From Mycobacterium sp. 852002-10029_SCH5224772 (GTDB taxonomy: Bacteria; Actinomycetota; Actinomycetes; Mycobacteriales; Mycobacteriaceae), in the NCBI RefSeq assembly GCF_001667315.1, contig NZ_LZHT01000003.1:62001-126000 (forward strand): a DNA stretch of 64,000 nucleotides, given 5' to 3'. A model generated the notes under the pieces. The model did no database searches, was not told the DNA's origin, and was given only the letters and a program-made list of their open reading frames with translations. The position numbers and the translations under genes are program-made. Positions 55,081 through 63,667 of the stretch are shown here, piece after piece. Numbering within the stretch: the stretch's first letter is position 1; each line of letters starts with the position of its first letter.

Positions 55081-55368
55081 TCAGTCGATGTGCGTCGGCG
55101 GGTCGGCGAACGCGAAATCCGGCGGGCGCTGGTCGGGACCCATCACGTCGCAGTGCCCGTCGGGAACCAGGTAGGAACTGGCGCCGTTGGGAATCAGGCG
55201 GGTGACCGCCACGCAACGCTGCCAGGTGCCGTCGGGCTGGACGGGCCCGTCGCACTTGCTGAGAACGGGGCCCCCGTACTGGCAACCGGCCCCGGCCGGC
55301 GGCGCCGAGGCGATCAGCCCGGCGGCCACCAGCAGGGCGGCCATTCCTCCGACGATGCCGCGCTTCAT
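55081..55368 (-). CDS. Small secreted CDGP-domain protein
   Basis: 95 aa from ATG at 55368, fixed by GGGAGG five bases upstream. Signal peptide GGMAALLVAAGLIASAPPAGA, then CQYGGPVLSKCDGPVQPDG, WQRCVAV and GHCDVMGPD: four Cys and the CDGP motif of a mycobacterial secreted family with unknown function. Two disulfides are likely. Confidence 0.75.
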   Translation of the reverse strand: MKRGIVGGMAALLVAAGLIASAPPAGAGCQYGGPVLSKCDGPVQPDGTWQRCVAVTRLIPNGASSYLVPDGHCDVMGPDQRPPDFAFADPPTHID

Positions 55369-55518
55369 GGTTGCCTCCCGACGACCCAACCGGCAGACAA
55401 GACGCTACCGCGTACACGCGTGTTTTGCGTACGGATCGGCGCAGGGTGCGGTCCGCCTTGGAGACGCGGCGGTAGTGCGCCTGGCCGTAGGGAACCGCAA
55501 CTCAGGGCAACCAACCAC

Positions 55519-56379
55519 TCATGGCTTGACTCGGCGGCTGACGAACTCGCGGCGCTCGCCGGTGCGCGGATCGGTGAACTCGATGCGCTGCGCCAGCAAC
55601 CGCAGCGGCGTGCTGAAGTCGTCGGCTGCAACGTCAAGCACGTTGGGGTACAACGGATCACCCTCGATCGGTATCCCCAGCGAGGCCATGTGCACGCGCA
55701 GCTGGTGGGTGCGTCCGGTGCGCGGGGTCAGCCGGTAGAGGCCATCCGCCGACACCAGCTCCACCAACGTCTCGGCGTTGGGCGCGCCCGGCTCGCAGAC
55801 CGCCTGTAGATGACCCCGGCGCTTGACGATGCGGCTTGTCACCACGCGGGGCAACTGCAGCGCCGGGTCGACCGCCGCGCGGGCCAGATACGTCTTGTGG
55901 ACAAGCCCCCGCGAGAACAGCGTCTGGAACGCGCCGCGCGCCTCACGGCGCGCGGTGAGCAGCAGCACCCCGGCGGTCAGCCGGTCCAGCCGGTGCGCCG
56001 GGCTCAGCTCGGGTAGCGCCAGCTGCTGGCGCAGCCGCACCAGCGCGGTCTGCGCGACGTGCCGGCCCCGCGGCATGGTGGCCAGAAAGTGTGGCTTGTC
56101 GACGAGCACGATGTCGTCGTCGCGATACAGCACCGGGATGTCGAAAGGCACGGGAACTTCGTCGGGCAGTTCGCGGTAGAGATAGACGCTCGCCCCAGCG
56201 GGCAGCACGGTGGCGTCATCGATCACCGCGCCGTCGGCACCCACCACCTCCCCGGCCAGCACCTTGGCGCGGGCCCGCGCGCCGAACCGGTCGGTCAGCT
56301 CGGCCAGCACCGGTCCGCCCCACAGCCGTACTCGCGCCGGGCCGAGTCCGTCACGCACGGGAAGCGGGGCGGGCCTCAA
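55519..56379 (-). CDS. RluA-family RNA pseudouridine synthase (Rv3300c-like)
   Basis: 286 aa from TTG at 56379, in a TTGA overlap with glpD2. Catalytic block SPAHRLDRLTAGVLLLTA has the essential Asp in HRLDR; RTGRTHQLRVHMASLGIPI follows. An S4-like N-terminus (LTDRFGARARAKVLAGEVVGADG) may bind RNA. Isomerises uridine in rRNA or tRNA; the exact site is unknown. In M. tuberculosis phoY1 lies between this gene and glpD2, but here they overlap directly. Confidence 0.87.
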   Translation of the reverse strand: MRPAPLPVRDGLGPARVRLWGGPVLAELTDRFGARARAKVLAGEVVGADGAVIDDATVLPAGASVYLYRELPDEVPVPFDIPVLYRDDDIVLVDKPHFLATMPRGRHVAQTALVRLRQQLALPELSPAHRLDRLTAGVLLLTARREARGAFQTLFSRGLVHKTYLARAAVDPALQLPRVVTSRIVKRRGHLQAVCEPGAPNAETLVELVSADGLYRLTPRTGRTHQLRVHMASLGIPIEGDPLYPNVLDVAADDFSTPLRLLAQRIEFTDPRTGERREFVSRRVKP

Positions 56380-58130
56380 TTGAGCGGGACCGGCTCGAGG
56401 ATCTCGGAGCGCGCCTCGGGCGCGCTGGCCCGCAACTCGTCCGCCGACACGTCGTCGGGCTGGGCCTGGGACAGCACCTCGGCCTCCACCCGCGCGGTGT
56501 AGTTGGCGACCTCACGGTCGATGTCCGCGGCGGACCAACCCAGCACCGGCGCAACCACATCCGCGACCTCGCGGGCGCAGTCGACGCCGCGGTGCGCGTA
56601 TTCGATGGAGACGCGCATCCGGCGGGCCAGGATGTCCTCCAGGTGCAAGGCCCCCTCCGCGGTCACGGCGTACAGCGCCTCGACCCTCAGGTAGCCCGGC
56701 GCCTCCTTGATCGGGTTGAGCAGGTCGGGGCTGTCGCCCGCCAGCGCCAGCACGTCACCGATGAGCGACCCGTAGCGGTCCAGTAGATGGCGCACCCGGT
56801 AGGGATGCAACCCCTGCAGCTCGGCGACGTGCTCGGCCTGATTGATGAGCGCGAAATAGCCGTCGGCGCCCAACAGGCTGACCTTCTCGGTGATCGACGG
56901 CGCCACTCGGGCCGGAATGAATTGGGCCGCAGCGTCAATCGCGTCCGCGGCCATCACCCGGTAGGTGGTGTACTTCCCGCCGGCGATGGCCACCAGGCCC
57001 GGCGCGGGCACCGCCACGGCGTGCTCGCGGGACAGCTTCGAGGTTTCCTCGCTCTCCCCGGCCAGCAGCGGCCGCAGCCCCGCGTACACCCCGTCGATGT
57101 CGGCGTGGGTCAGCGGGATGGCCAGCACCGTGTTGACGGTCTGCAGGATGTAGTCGATGTCGGCCTTGGTGGCCGCGGGGTGGGCCAGATCGAGATCCCA
57201 GTCGGTGTCGGTGGTTCCGATGATCCAGTGGCTCCCCCACGGGATGACGAACATCACCGACTTCTCGGTGCGCAGGATGAGCGCGACGTCGCTGACGATG
57301 CGGTCGCGCGGCACCACCACGTGCACGCCCTTGGAGGCCCGCACCTGAAATCGCCCGCGCTGCTTGGACAATGCCTGGATCTCGTCGGTCCACACCCCGG
57401 TCGCGTTGACCACGACGTGGCCCCGGACTTCGGTGATCGCACCGTCCTCGGAGTCGCGGACCCGCACCCCCGTCACCCGATCGCCCTCGCGCAGCAGCGC
57501 GACAACCTGGGTGGAGGTCCGCACCACCACGCCGTAGTGCGCGGCGGTGCGCGCGACGGTCATGGTGTGCCGGGCGTCGTCGACAATCGTGTCGTAGTAA
57601 CGGATTCCACCGATCAACGAGCTGCGCTTGAGGCCCGGGCTCAACCGCAAGGCGCCGGCGCGGGTCAAATGCTTTTGCGCCGGAACCGATTTCGAGCCGC
57701 CCAGCCTGTCGTAGAGAAAAATGCCGGCGGCGATGTACGGGCGCTCCCACACGCGATTGGTCAGCGGGAACAAGAACGGCATCGGCTTGACCAGGTGCGG
57801 CGCCAGCGTGGTCAGCGACAGCTCACGTTCGTAGAGCGCCTCGCGCACCAGGCCGAACTCCAGTTGCTCGAGGTAACGCAGGCCGCCGTGGAACATCTTC
57901 GACGAGCGGCTCGAGGTGCCCGAGGCGAAGTCGCGCGCTTCCACCAGCGCCACTTTGAGCCCGCGGGTCGCGGCGTCCAGCGCGCAGCCCGAACCCACCA
58001 CGCCGCCGCCGACCACCACCACGTCGAACTGCTCGGCGCCGAGCCGTTCCCAGGCCGCCCGGCGCTGCTCCGGCCCCAGCACGGACACCGCCGAGCTTCG
58101 CTGGGTGGACGCGTGGATCGGATCAGGCAC
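56376..58130 (-). CDS. glpD2: Glycerol-3-phosphate dehydrogenase GlpD2
   Basis: 584 aa from GTG at 58130. FAD enzyme oxidising glycerol-3-phosphate to DHAP at the membrane, feeding electrons to menaquinone. FAD fold FDVVVVGGGVVGSGCALDAATRGL, SGTSSRSSKMFHGGLRYLEQ, IGTTDTDWDLDL and AIAGGKYTTYRVMA are intact; C-terminal cap domain from about residue 400. Orthologue of Rv3302c (585 aa). The stop overlaps the pseudouridine synthase start. Confidence 0.95.
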   Translation of the reverse strand: MPDPIHASTQRSSAVSVLGPEQRRAAWERLGAEQFDVVVVGGGVVGSGCALDAATRGLKVALVEARDFASGTSSRSSKMFHGGLRYLEQLEFGLVREALYERELSLTTLAPHLVKPMPFLFPLTNRVWERPYIAAGIFLYDRLGGSKSVPAQKHLTRAGALRLSPGLKRSSLIGGIRYYDTIVDDARHTMTVARTAAHYGVVVRTSTQVVALLREGDRVTGVRVRDSEDGAITEVRGHVVVNATGVWTDEIQALSKQRGRFQVRASKGVHVVVPRDRIVSDVALILRTEKSVMFVIPWGSHWIIGTTDTDWDLDLAHPAATKADIDYILQTVNTVLAIPLTHADIDGVYAGLRPLLAGESEETSKLSREHAVAVPAPGLVAIAGGKYTTYRVMAADAIDAAAQFIPARVAPSITEKVSLLGADGYFALINQAEHVAELQGLHPYRVRHLLDRYGSLIGDVLALAGDSPDLLNPIKEAPGYLRVEALYAVTAEGALHLEDILARRMRVSIEYAHRGVDCAREVADVVAPVLGWSAADIDREVANYTARVEAEVLSQAQPDDVSADELRASAPEARSEILEPVPLN

Positions 58131-58260
58131 GACCTGGACTCCTCACTGAAGAAACTCCCGTCGGTTACTCGTCAGTAGGGACGCGCTGCACCAAGGCTAG
58201 CGGTTCACAGGCGACCCCGTTGGTCAGCGGACACCGCTGGTCCCAAATGGTGGCGACCCG

Positions 58261-59685
58261 CTAGTCCAGATCGTCGTGCGCCATCAGCCGTCGCGCCGCC
58301 TCGGTGATCGAGCCGGACAACGACGGGTACACCGCGAGCGTCTGCGCCAGCTCGTTGACGGTGATGCGGTTCTGCACGGCCACGGCGATCGGCAGGATCA
58401 GCTCGGAGGCGATCGGCGCCACCACCACGCCGCCGATGACCACACCGGTGGACTTGCGGCAGAACATCTTGACGAAGCCCTGCCGCAAACCCGACATCTT
58501 TGCCCGCGCGTTGGTGCGCAACGGGAGCATGATCGTGCGTGCCGATACCGAACCGTCGTCGATCATCGTTTGCGGCACACCGACGGCGGCGATCTCGGGC
58601 CTGGTGAACACCGTCGCCGCCACCGTGCGCAACCGGATCGGACTGACGCCCTCGCCCAGCGCGTGATACATCGCGATGCGGCCCTGCATGGCGGCGACGG
58701 AGGCCAGCGGCAGCAGGCCGGTGCAGTCCCCAGCGGCGTAGATGCCGGCCACCGAGGTCCGCGACACCCGGTCCACGGTCAGGTAGCCGCCGCGGCGCAA
58801 CTCGATGCCGACCCGCTCCAGGCCCAGTCCGTCGGTGTTGGGCACCGACCCGATGGTCATCAGGGCGTGGCTGCCCTCCACGGTGCGCCCGTCGGTCAGG
58901 GTCACCAGCACCCCGTCCTCGGTGCGGATGACCGACGCGGCGCGGGCGTTCTTCACCAACTTCACGCCGCGCTCGGAGAATGCCGCCTCCAGCACCCGGG
59001 CGGCATCGGCGTCCTCGTAGGGCAGCACCCGGTCGCGGCTGGCGACCACCGTCACCGGCACGCCCAATTCGGTGTAGGCGTGCACGAATTCGGCGCCGGT
59101 CACCCCCGACCCGACCACGATGAGGTGCTCGGGCAGCGCGTCCAGGTCGTAGAGCTGGCGCCAGGTCAGGATGCGCTCGCCGTCGGGCTGGGCCGACGGC
59201 AGCACCCGGGGGCTGGCGCCGGTGGCGATCAGCACGACGTCGGCCTCGTACTCGCTGGTGGTGCCGTCGGAATGGGTCGCCTTGATGTTGTGGCGGGCCA
59301 GTCCGGGCGTGGGGTCGATCAGCTCGCCGCGGCCGGCCACCACGTGCACGCCCACGCCGAGCAGCTGGTCGGTGATGTCGGCCGACTGGTCGGTGGCCAG
59401 TTGCTTGACCCGGGCGTGGATCTGCGGCAGCGACAGCTTGGCGTCGTCGATGTCGATCTCGAACCCCAGCCGCGGCGCCCGGCGCAGCTCGGTACGCAGC
59501 CAGGTCGAGGCGATGAACGTCTTGGACGGCACGCAGTCGTCCAGGACGGCCGCCCCGCCGATGCCCTCGGAGTCGATGACGGTCACGTGGGCGGCGTCGG
59601 GATGTTCTGGGCGCAGCGTGGCGGCCACCAGCGCGGCTTCGTAACCGGCCGGGCCGCCACCGAGGATCACGATGCGGGTCGCCAC
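58261..59685 (-). CDS. lpdA: LpdA, NAD(P)H-quinone/flavin disulfide reductase family
   Basis: 474 aa from GTG at 59685. Two Rossmann folds: RIVILGGGPAGYEAALVAA (FAD) and HLIVVGSGVTGAEFVHAY (NADPH). The usual CxxxxC redox motif is changed to DDCVPSKTFIAS, with one Cys, and the C-terminal His-Glu dyad is absent, so it is not a true lipoamide dehydrogenase. M. tuberculosis LpdA (Rv3303c) reduces quinones and helps virulence. A longer antisense-like frame over the same DNA (58205-59821) is a shadow. Confidence 0.93.
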   Translation of the reverse strand: MATRIVILGGGPAGYEAALVAATLRPEHPDAAHVTVIDSEGIGGAAVLDDCVPSKTFIASTWLRTELRRAPRLGFEIDIDDAKLSLPQIHARVKQLATDQSADITDQLLGVGVHVVAGRGELIDPTPGLARHNIKATHSDGTTSEYEADVVLIATGASPRVLPSAQPDGERILTWRQLYDLDALPEHLIVVGSGVTGAEFVHAYTELGVPVTVVASRDRVLPYEDADAARVLEAAFSERGVKLVKNARAASVIRTEDGVLVTLTDGRTVEGSHALMTIGSVPNTDGLGLERVGIELRRGGYLTVDRVSRTSVAGIYAAGDCTGLLPLASVAAMQGRIAMYHALGEGVSPIRLRTVAATVFTRPEIAAVGVPQTMIDDGSVSARTIMLPLRTNARAKMSGLRQGFVKMFCRKSTGVVIGGVVVAPIASELILPIAVAVQNRITVNELAQTLAVYPSLSGSITEAARRLMAHDDLD

Positions 59686-59691
59686 AGCCCC

Positions 59692-59697
59692 AACCTA
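59692..59697 (-). promoter_or_regulatory. Leaderless-type -10 box of lpdA
   Basis: TAGGTT on the minus strand lies six bases before the GTG at 59685. Confidence 0.45.
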
Positions 59698-59748
59698 ACG
59701 AAGCCGGCTGCGAAACGCTCAGGGGCAGACCGGGCCAGCCCGGCCGTC

Positions 59749-59754
59749 TAAGCT
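59749..59754 (+). promoter_or_regulatory. Leaderless-type -10 box of the GGCT gene
   Basis: TAAGCT lies six bases before the GTG at 59761, divergent from the lpdA promoter within the same 75-bp gap. Confidence 0.5.
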
Positions 59755-59760
59755 TTCCCC

Positions 59761-60240
59761 GTGCCGCTCTACGCCGCGTACGGGTCGAACATGGATCCCG
59801 AGCAGATGCTGAAGCGTGCACCCCATTCGCCGATGGCCGGAACGGGCTGGCTGCACGGGTGGCGGTTGACGTTTGGCGGCGAGGACATCGGCTGGGAGGG
59901 CGCGCTGGCCACCGTCGTCGAGGATCCGGGCTCGAAGGTGTTCGTCGTTCTTTACGACATGACCCCGGCAGACGAGCTCAACCTGGACCGCTGGGAGGGC
60001 TCGGAGTTCGGGGTCCACCAGAAGATCCGCTGCCGGGTCGAGCGCATCTCGTCGGACACCACCACCGACCCGGTGTTGGCGTGGCTGTACGTCCTGGACG
60101 CGTGGGAGGGCGGACTGCCGTCGGCCCGATACCTCGGAGTCATGGCGGATGCCGCCGAAATCGCCGGAGCGCCAAGCGATTACGTGCACAGCTTGCGCAC
60201 GCGGCCGGCCCGCAACATCGGCCCGGGGACCAGCGCCTGA
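59761..60240 (+). CDS. Gamma-glutamylcyclotransferase-like protein (Rv3304-like)
   Basis: 159 aa from GTG. Begins VPLYAAYGSNMDPEQM, the family YGSN substrate loop, and continues with GWRLTFGGEDIGWEGALATVVEDPGSKVFVVLYDM, typical of the GGCT/AIG2 fold. A catalytic acid is probably the Glu in RWEGSEFG. May release 5-oxoproline from gamma-glutamyl compounds; mycobacteria lack glutathione, so a gamma-glutamyl-cysteine or other amine is a more natural substrate. Divergent from lpdA as in M. tuberculosis. Confidence 0.85.
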   Translation: MPLYAAYGSNMDPEQMLKRAPHSPMAGTGWLHGWRLTFGGEDIGWEGALATVVEDPGSKVFVVLYDMTPADELNLDRWEGSEFGVHQKIRCRVERISSDTTTDPVLAWLYVLDAWEGGLPSARYLGVMADAAEIAGAPSDYVHSLRTRPARNIGPGTSA

Positions 60241-60288
60241 AAATCATTCGCCTGCCGGCGATCGGGAGTGTAGACAGACAGACCGACG

Positions 60289-61254
60289 ATGTGCGCCCCA
60301 ATGCGGGGCGCGCCGCTCCCCAGGAAGGAAATTCGACTGTCAATCCTGTCCGTACCGGTGGTCGCCGACGCACTGGCGCGTGCGTTCGCCGCCGCGGTCA
60401 ACCCGGCCCCCAAGGCCGCCGTGCGCTTCCCGGAGTTTCGGAGCCGAACCTCTGAGGTCGACGTGCCCACCCGGCTCGGCCCCGTCCGCGCGACCGTGTA
60501 TCGCCCGTCGGCGGACACGCCGAACCCGCCCGTCTACGTCAACGTGCACGGCGGCGGGTTCGTGGTCGGCCACCCCGAGCAGGACGACCCGTGGTGCCGA
60601 TACCTGGCCGCCCACGCGGGTGTGGTGGTGATCAACCCCGACTACGTCCTGGCGCCGCGTCACCGCTTTCCCGCCGCGGTACACCAGATCTACGACGTGG
60701 TGTGCTGGGCGGCCGGCCCGCACCGCGACTGGGACGGTGCGCGGCTGTGCGTCGGCGGCCAAAGTGCGGGCGGCAACCTGTCCGCCGCTGCGGCCCGGCT
60801 CGCGCTGGAGAACGGCGGCCCGCACATCGCGCTGCAAGTGCTGCACTATGCGCCGCTAGACCTCGTGACGCCCACCAGTGACAAGCCGTCGGCGCTGGGC
60901 CGCCGGGCGATCATGAAGCCGTGGATGGGCGAGGTCTTCGACACCGCCTACATACCTGACTCGGCGCAGCGGCGCGACCGGTTGGCCTCTCCCGCCTGGG
61001 GCGACAATGCCGACGACATCGCCGGCATCGCGCCGGCACTGGTCGTGACGGCCGAACACGATCGACTCCGCGACGAGGCCCGCAGGTACGCCGAAAAGCT
61101 GGACGCTGCAGGCGCGTTGGCGGAGTACTACGAGGTGGCCGGCGTCGACCACGGATACAACATCATGAGCCAGGCCGGCGACGTCACGCGCCGAACGTAC
61201 GCCCATATCGCCCAACACATCGTGCGCGCCACGAACCGCAGCGACACCCGCTAA
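60289..61254 (+). CDS. HSL-type alpha/beta-hydrolase (esterase/lipase)
   Basis: Up to 321 aa. Hormone-sensitive-lipase family: oxyanion HGGGFVVG, nucleophile GGQSAGGNLS, VTAEHDRLRD (Asp) and GVDHGYNI (His). No signal peptide. The start is uncertain: ATG 60289 or 60301 lack ribosome sites, whereas a strong AGGAAGGAA at 60322-60330 is followed six bases later by CTG 60337 in frame. Substrate unknown. It does not match the M. tuberculosis gene I expect here, so it is probably an accessory insertion. Confidence 0.85.
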   Translation: MCAPMRGAPLPRKEIRLSILSVPVVADALARAFAAAVNPAPKAAVRFPEFRSRTSEVDVPTRLGPVRATVYRPSADTPNPPVYVNVHGGGFVVGHPEQDDPWCRYLAAHAGVVVINPDYVLAPRHRFPAAVHQIYDVVCWAAGPHRDWDGARLCVGGQSAGGNLSAAAARLALENGGPHIALQVLHYAPLDLVTPTSDKPSALGRRAIMKPWMGEVFDTAYIPDSAQRRDRLASPAWGDNADDIAGIAPALVVTAEHDRLRDEARRYAEKLDAAGALAEYYEVAGVDHGYNIMSQAGDVTRRTYAHIAQHIVRATNRSDTR

Positions 61255-62429
61255 AGCCGGTCGAACAGCGCCGACTGTTCCACGATGTTGACCATCGTCC
61301 GCACCCCGATCGCCAGGGCGCGCTCGTCGAGATTGAACGTCGGCTGGTGCAGGTCCAGCTGCGGTCCCATACCCGGCCACACCCCCAACCGCGCCATCGC
61401 CCCGGGAATCTCCTCCAAGTACCAGGAGAAGTCCTCGCCGCCGCCGGACTGGCGGGTGTCGGCCAGCGCCTCGGGGCCGACGGCTTCGATCGCGTGGGTG
61501 AGGATGCGCGTCGAGACGTCCTCGTTGACCACCGGCGGCACGCCGCGCCGGTATTGCAGCGTGTGTTCGATGGCCAGCGGCGCCAGCAGCCCGGACACGG
61601 TCTCGCGGATGATCTCCTCGAGCCCGACCCAGGTCTGCCGGCTCGCAGTGCGCACGGTGCCGGCGAGCACGCCGGTCTGCGGGATGGCGTTGGCCGCCAC
61701 CCCGGCGTTGACCGCGCCCCACACCAGCACGGTGCCGTTGCGCGGGTCGATGCGCCGTGACAGCACCCCGGGCAGCCCGGTGATCAGCGTGCCGAGCCCG
61801 TACACCAAATCGGCGGTCAGGTGCGGGCGCGAGGTGTGCCCGCCGGGCGAATACAGCGTGATCTCGATCTGGTCGGCCGCCGAGGTGATGGGGCCGTGCC
61901 GGACCGCGATCTTGCCGACCTCCAGCCGGGGGTCACAGTGCAGGGCGAAGATCCGCGACACCCCGCTGATCGCGCCGGCCGCGATGGCGTCGATCGCCCC
62001 GCCGGGCATGAGTTCTTCCGCGGCCTGGAAGAGCAGCCGCACCCCGACCGGCAGCTCGGGCACCGACGCCAGGACCAGGGCGGTGCCCAGCAGGATGGCG
62101 GTGTGCGCGTCATGCCCGCAGGCATGCGCCACGTTCGGCATGGTGGACGCGTAGGGGGCACCGGTGCGCTCGGCCATCGGCAGCGCGTCCATGTCGGCCC
62201 GCAGCGCGATCCGGGGCTCGTGCTCGGGGCCGATGTCGCAGACCAGCCCGGTGCCGCCGGGCAACACCTTCGGGTTGAGCCCCGCTTCGGCCAACCGCTC
62301 GGCGACGAACTGGGTGGTGGCGTACTCCTGCCGGCCCAACTCGGGGTAGCGGTGGAGGTGACGGCGCCATTCCACCAGATCTGCGTGATGCGCGGCCAGC
62401 CAGGGTTCGACGGCGTCGGCGAGGCTCAT
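61251..62429 (-). CDS. amiA1: M20-family amidohydrolase AmiA1
   Basis: 392 aa from ATG at 62429, in an ATGA overlap with amiB1; the open frame upstream to 63380 is a shadow. M20D carboxypeptidase/aminoacylase fold with the di-metal site: ACGHDAHTA, QAAEELMPGGA (catalytic Glu), LHCDPRLEVG and SGGGEDFSWYLE. It probably cleaves N-acyl amino acids or similar amides in the cytoplasm. Orthologue of Rv3305c (389 aa). Confidence 0.92.
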   Translation of the reverse strand: MSLADAVEPWLAAHHADLVEWRRHLHRYPELGRQEYATTQFVAERLAEAGLNPKVLPGGTGLVCDIGPEHEPRIALRADMDALPMAERTGAPYASTMPNVAHACGHDAHTAILLGTALVLASVPELPVGVRLLFQAAEELMPGGAIDAIAAGAISGVSRIFALHCDPRLEVGKIAVRHGPITSAADQIEITLYSPGGHTSRPHLTADLVYGLGTLITGLPGVLSRRIDPRNGTVLVWGAVNAGVAANAIPQTGVLAGTVRTASRQTWVGLEEIIRETVSGLLAPLAIEHTLQYRRGVPPVVNEDVSTRILTHAIEAVGPEALADTRQSGGGEDFSWYLEEIPGAMARLGVWPGMGPQLDLHQPTFNLDERALAIGVRTMVNIVEQSALFDRL

Positions 62430-63628
62430 GCGTGGGCCCCGCTGCGTCTGCGCTCCTGCGCCGCCATCACCCGGTCGCGTTCGGCGGGCGTCTGAGCCAG
62501 GTGAACCACCGTGCGCGCCAACATGATCGCGCCCTCGACGACCGCGCGGTCGGCGCTGGGACCGGCCGCGGCATCGGCGAAGGCGCGCTGGTGAACGGTG
62601 GCCCCGCCGGCATCCACCCCGATCACCGGGTGGATGCCCGGGAGCGCTTGGGTCACGTTGCCCATGTCGGTGCTGCCCATGGGCAGCGCCGCTTCGAATT
62701 CGCGGGCCACCGGTTCGCGTCCGAGCCGGCGCATCTCCTCGCGAAAGATGTCGGCCAGCCATTGGTCGGGGTGGAGTTCGTCGTACGCGGGCGCCGGGTT
62801 GCCGATTTCGTATTCGCAGCCGGTGGCCAGCGCGCCCGCGGCGAAACATGCGTAGATCCGGCCCTCCAGCTGCCGTAGCGAATCCGCTTCGACCGCCCGC
62901 ATCGCGTACTGCAGCGTCGCGTGGCCAGGGATGACGTTGACCGCCTGTCCGCCGTCGGTGACGATCCCGTGCACCAGTTGCCCGGGCGCCAGTTGCTGGC
63001 GCAGCAGCCCGATCGCCACCTGTGCGACGGTGACGGCGTCGACGGCGTTGACGCCCAGGTGCGGCGCGACGGCGGCATGTGATTCCTTGCCGCGGTAGTT
63101 CACGATCGCTTCGGACAGGGCCAGCGAGCGGGCGGCGGCGATGTCGGCCGGCCCGGGATGCAACATCACCGCCGCGGCGATGTCGTCGAACACCCCGGCC
63201 TTCAGCAGCAGCGCCTTGCCGCCGCCGGCCTCCTCGGCGGGGGTCCCCAGCAGTGCCACCCGCAAGCCCAGGTCGTCGGCCACCTCGGCCAGCGCCAGCG
63301 CGGTGCCCACTGCCGACGCCGCGATGATGTTGTGGCCGCAGGCGTGCCCGATCTCGGGCAGCGCGTCGTATTCGGCGCACACCCCGACGGTCAGCGGGCC
63401 GCCGCCGAAGTCGGCGCGAAAGGCGGTGTCCAGCCCGCCGGCGGCCGCGGTGATCTCGAAGCCGCGTTCGGCGACCAGTGCCTGCGCCTTGGCGCAGCTG
63501 CGGTGCTCGGCGAACGCCAACTCAGGCTCGGCGTGAATGGCGTGAGACAACTCGACGAGGTCGGCGCCGCGCCCCCGCACGACAGCTTCGACGCTGTCCA
63601 ACGGGCTGTCTGACGGGGCGGTGGGCAC
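62426..63628 (-). CDS. amiB1: M20-family amidohydrolase AmiB1
   Basis: 400 aa from GTG. Same fold as AmiA1: ALPEIGHACGHNIIA, GTPAEEAGGGKALLL (Glu), MLHPGPADIA. Closest to the p-aminobenzoyl-glutamate hydrolase (AbgB-like) branch because of the ACGHN in place of ACGHD. Substrate not proven. Forms a two-gene unit with amiA1. Orthologue of Rv3306c. Confidence 0.92.
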   Translation of the reverse strand: MPTAPSDSPLDSVEAVVRGRGADLVELSHAIHAEPELAFAEHRSCAKAQALVAERGFEITAAAGGLDTAFRADFGGGPLTVGVCAEYDALPEIGHACGHNIIAASAVGTALALAEVADDLGLRVALLGTPAEEAGGGKALLLKAGVFDDIAAAVMLHPGPADIAAARSLALSEAIVNYRGKESHAAVAPHLGVNAVDAVTVAQVAIGLLRQQLAPGQLVHGIVTDGGQAVNVIPGHATLQYAMRAVEADSLRQLEGRIYACFAAGALATGCEYEIGNPAPAYDELHPDQWLADIFREEMRRLGREPVAREFEAALPMGSTDMGNVTQALPGIHPVIGVDAGGATVHQRAFADAAAGPSADRAVVEGAIMLARTVVHLAQTPAERDRVMAAQERRRSGAHA

Positions 63629-63667
63629 TCTCGCAGTATGTCACTCAGCGACTTGAGGCCCTGAGGG

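Noticed and set aside
58205..59821. 538-residue frame over lpdA
   Set aside because: Arg/Gly/Ala-rich translation with no family features; it is the high-GC shadow of lpdA on the same strand in another frame.
61251..63380. 709-residue frame suggesting an amiB1-amiA1 fusion
   Set aside because: Only the part from 62429 resembles AmiA1; the rest is an out-of-frame reading of amiB1.
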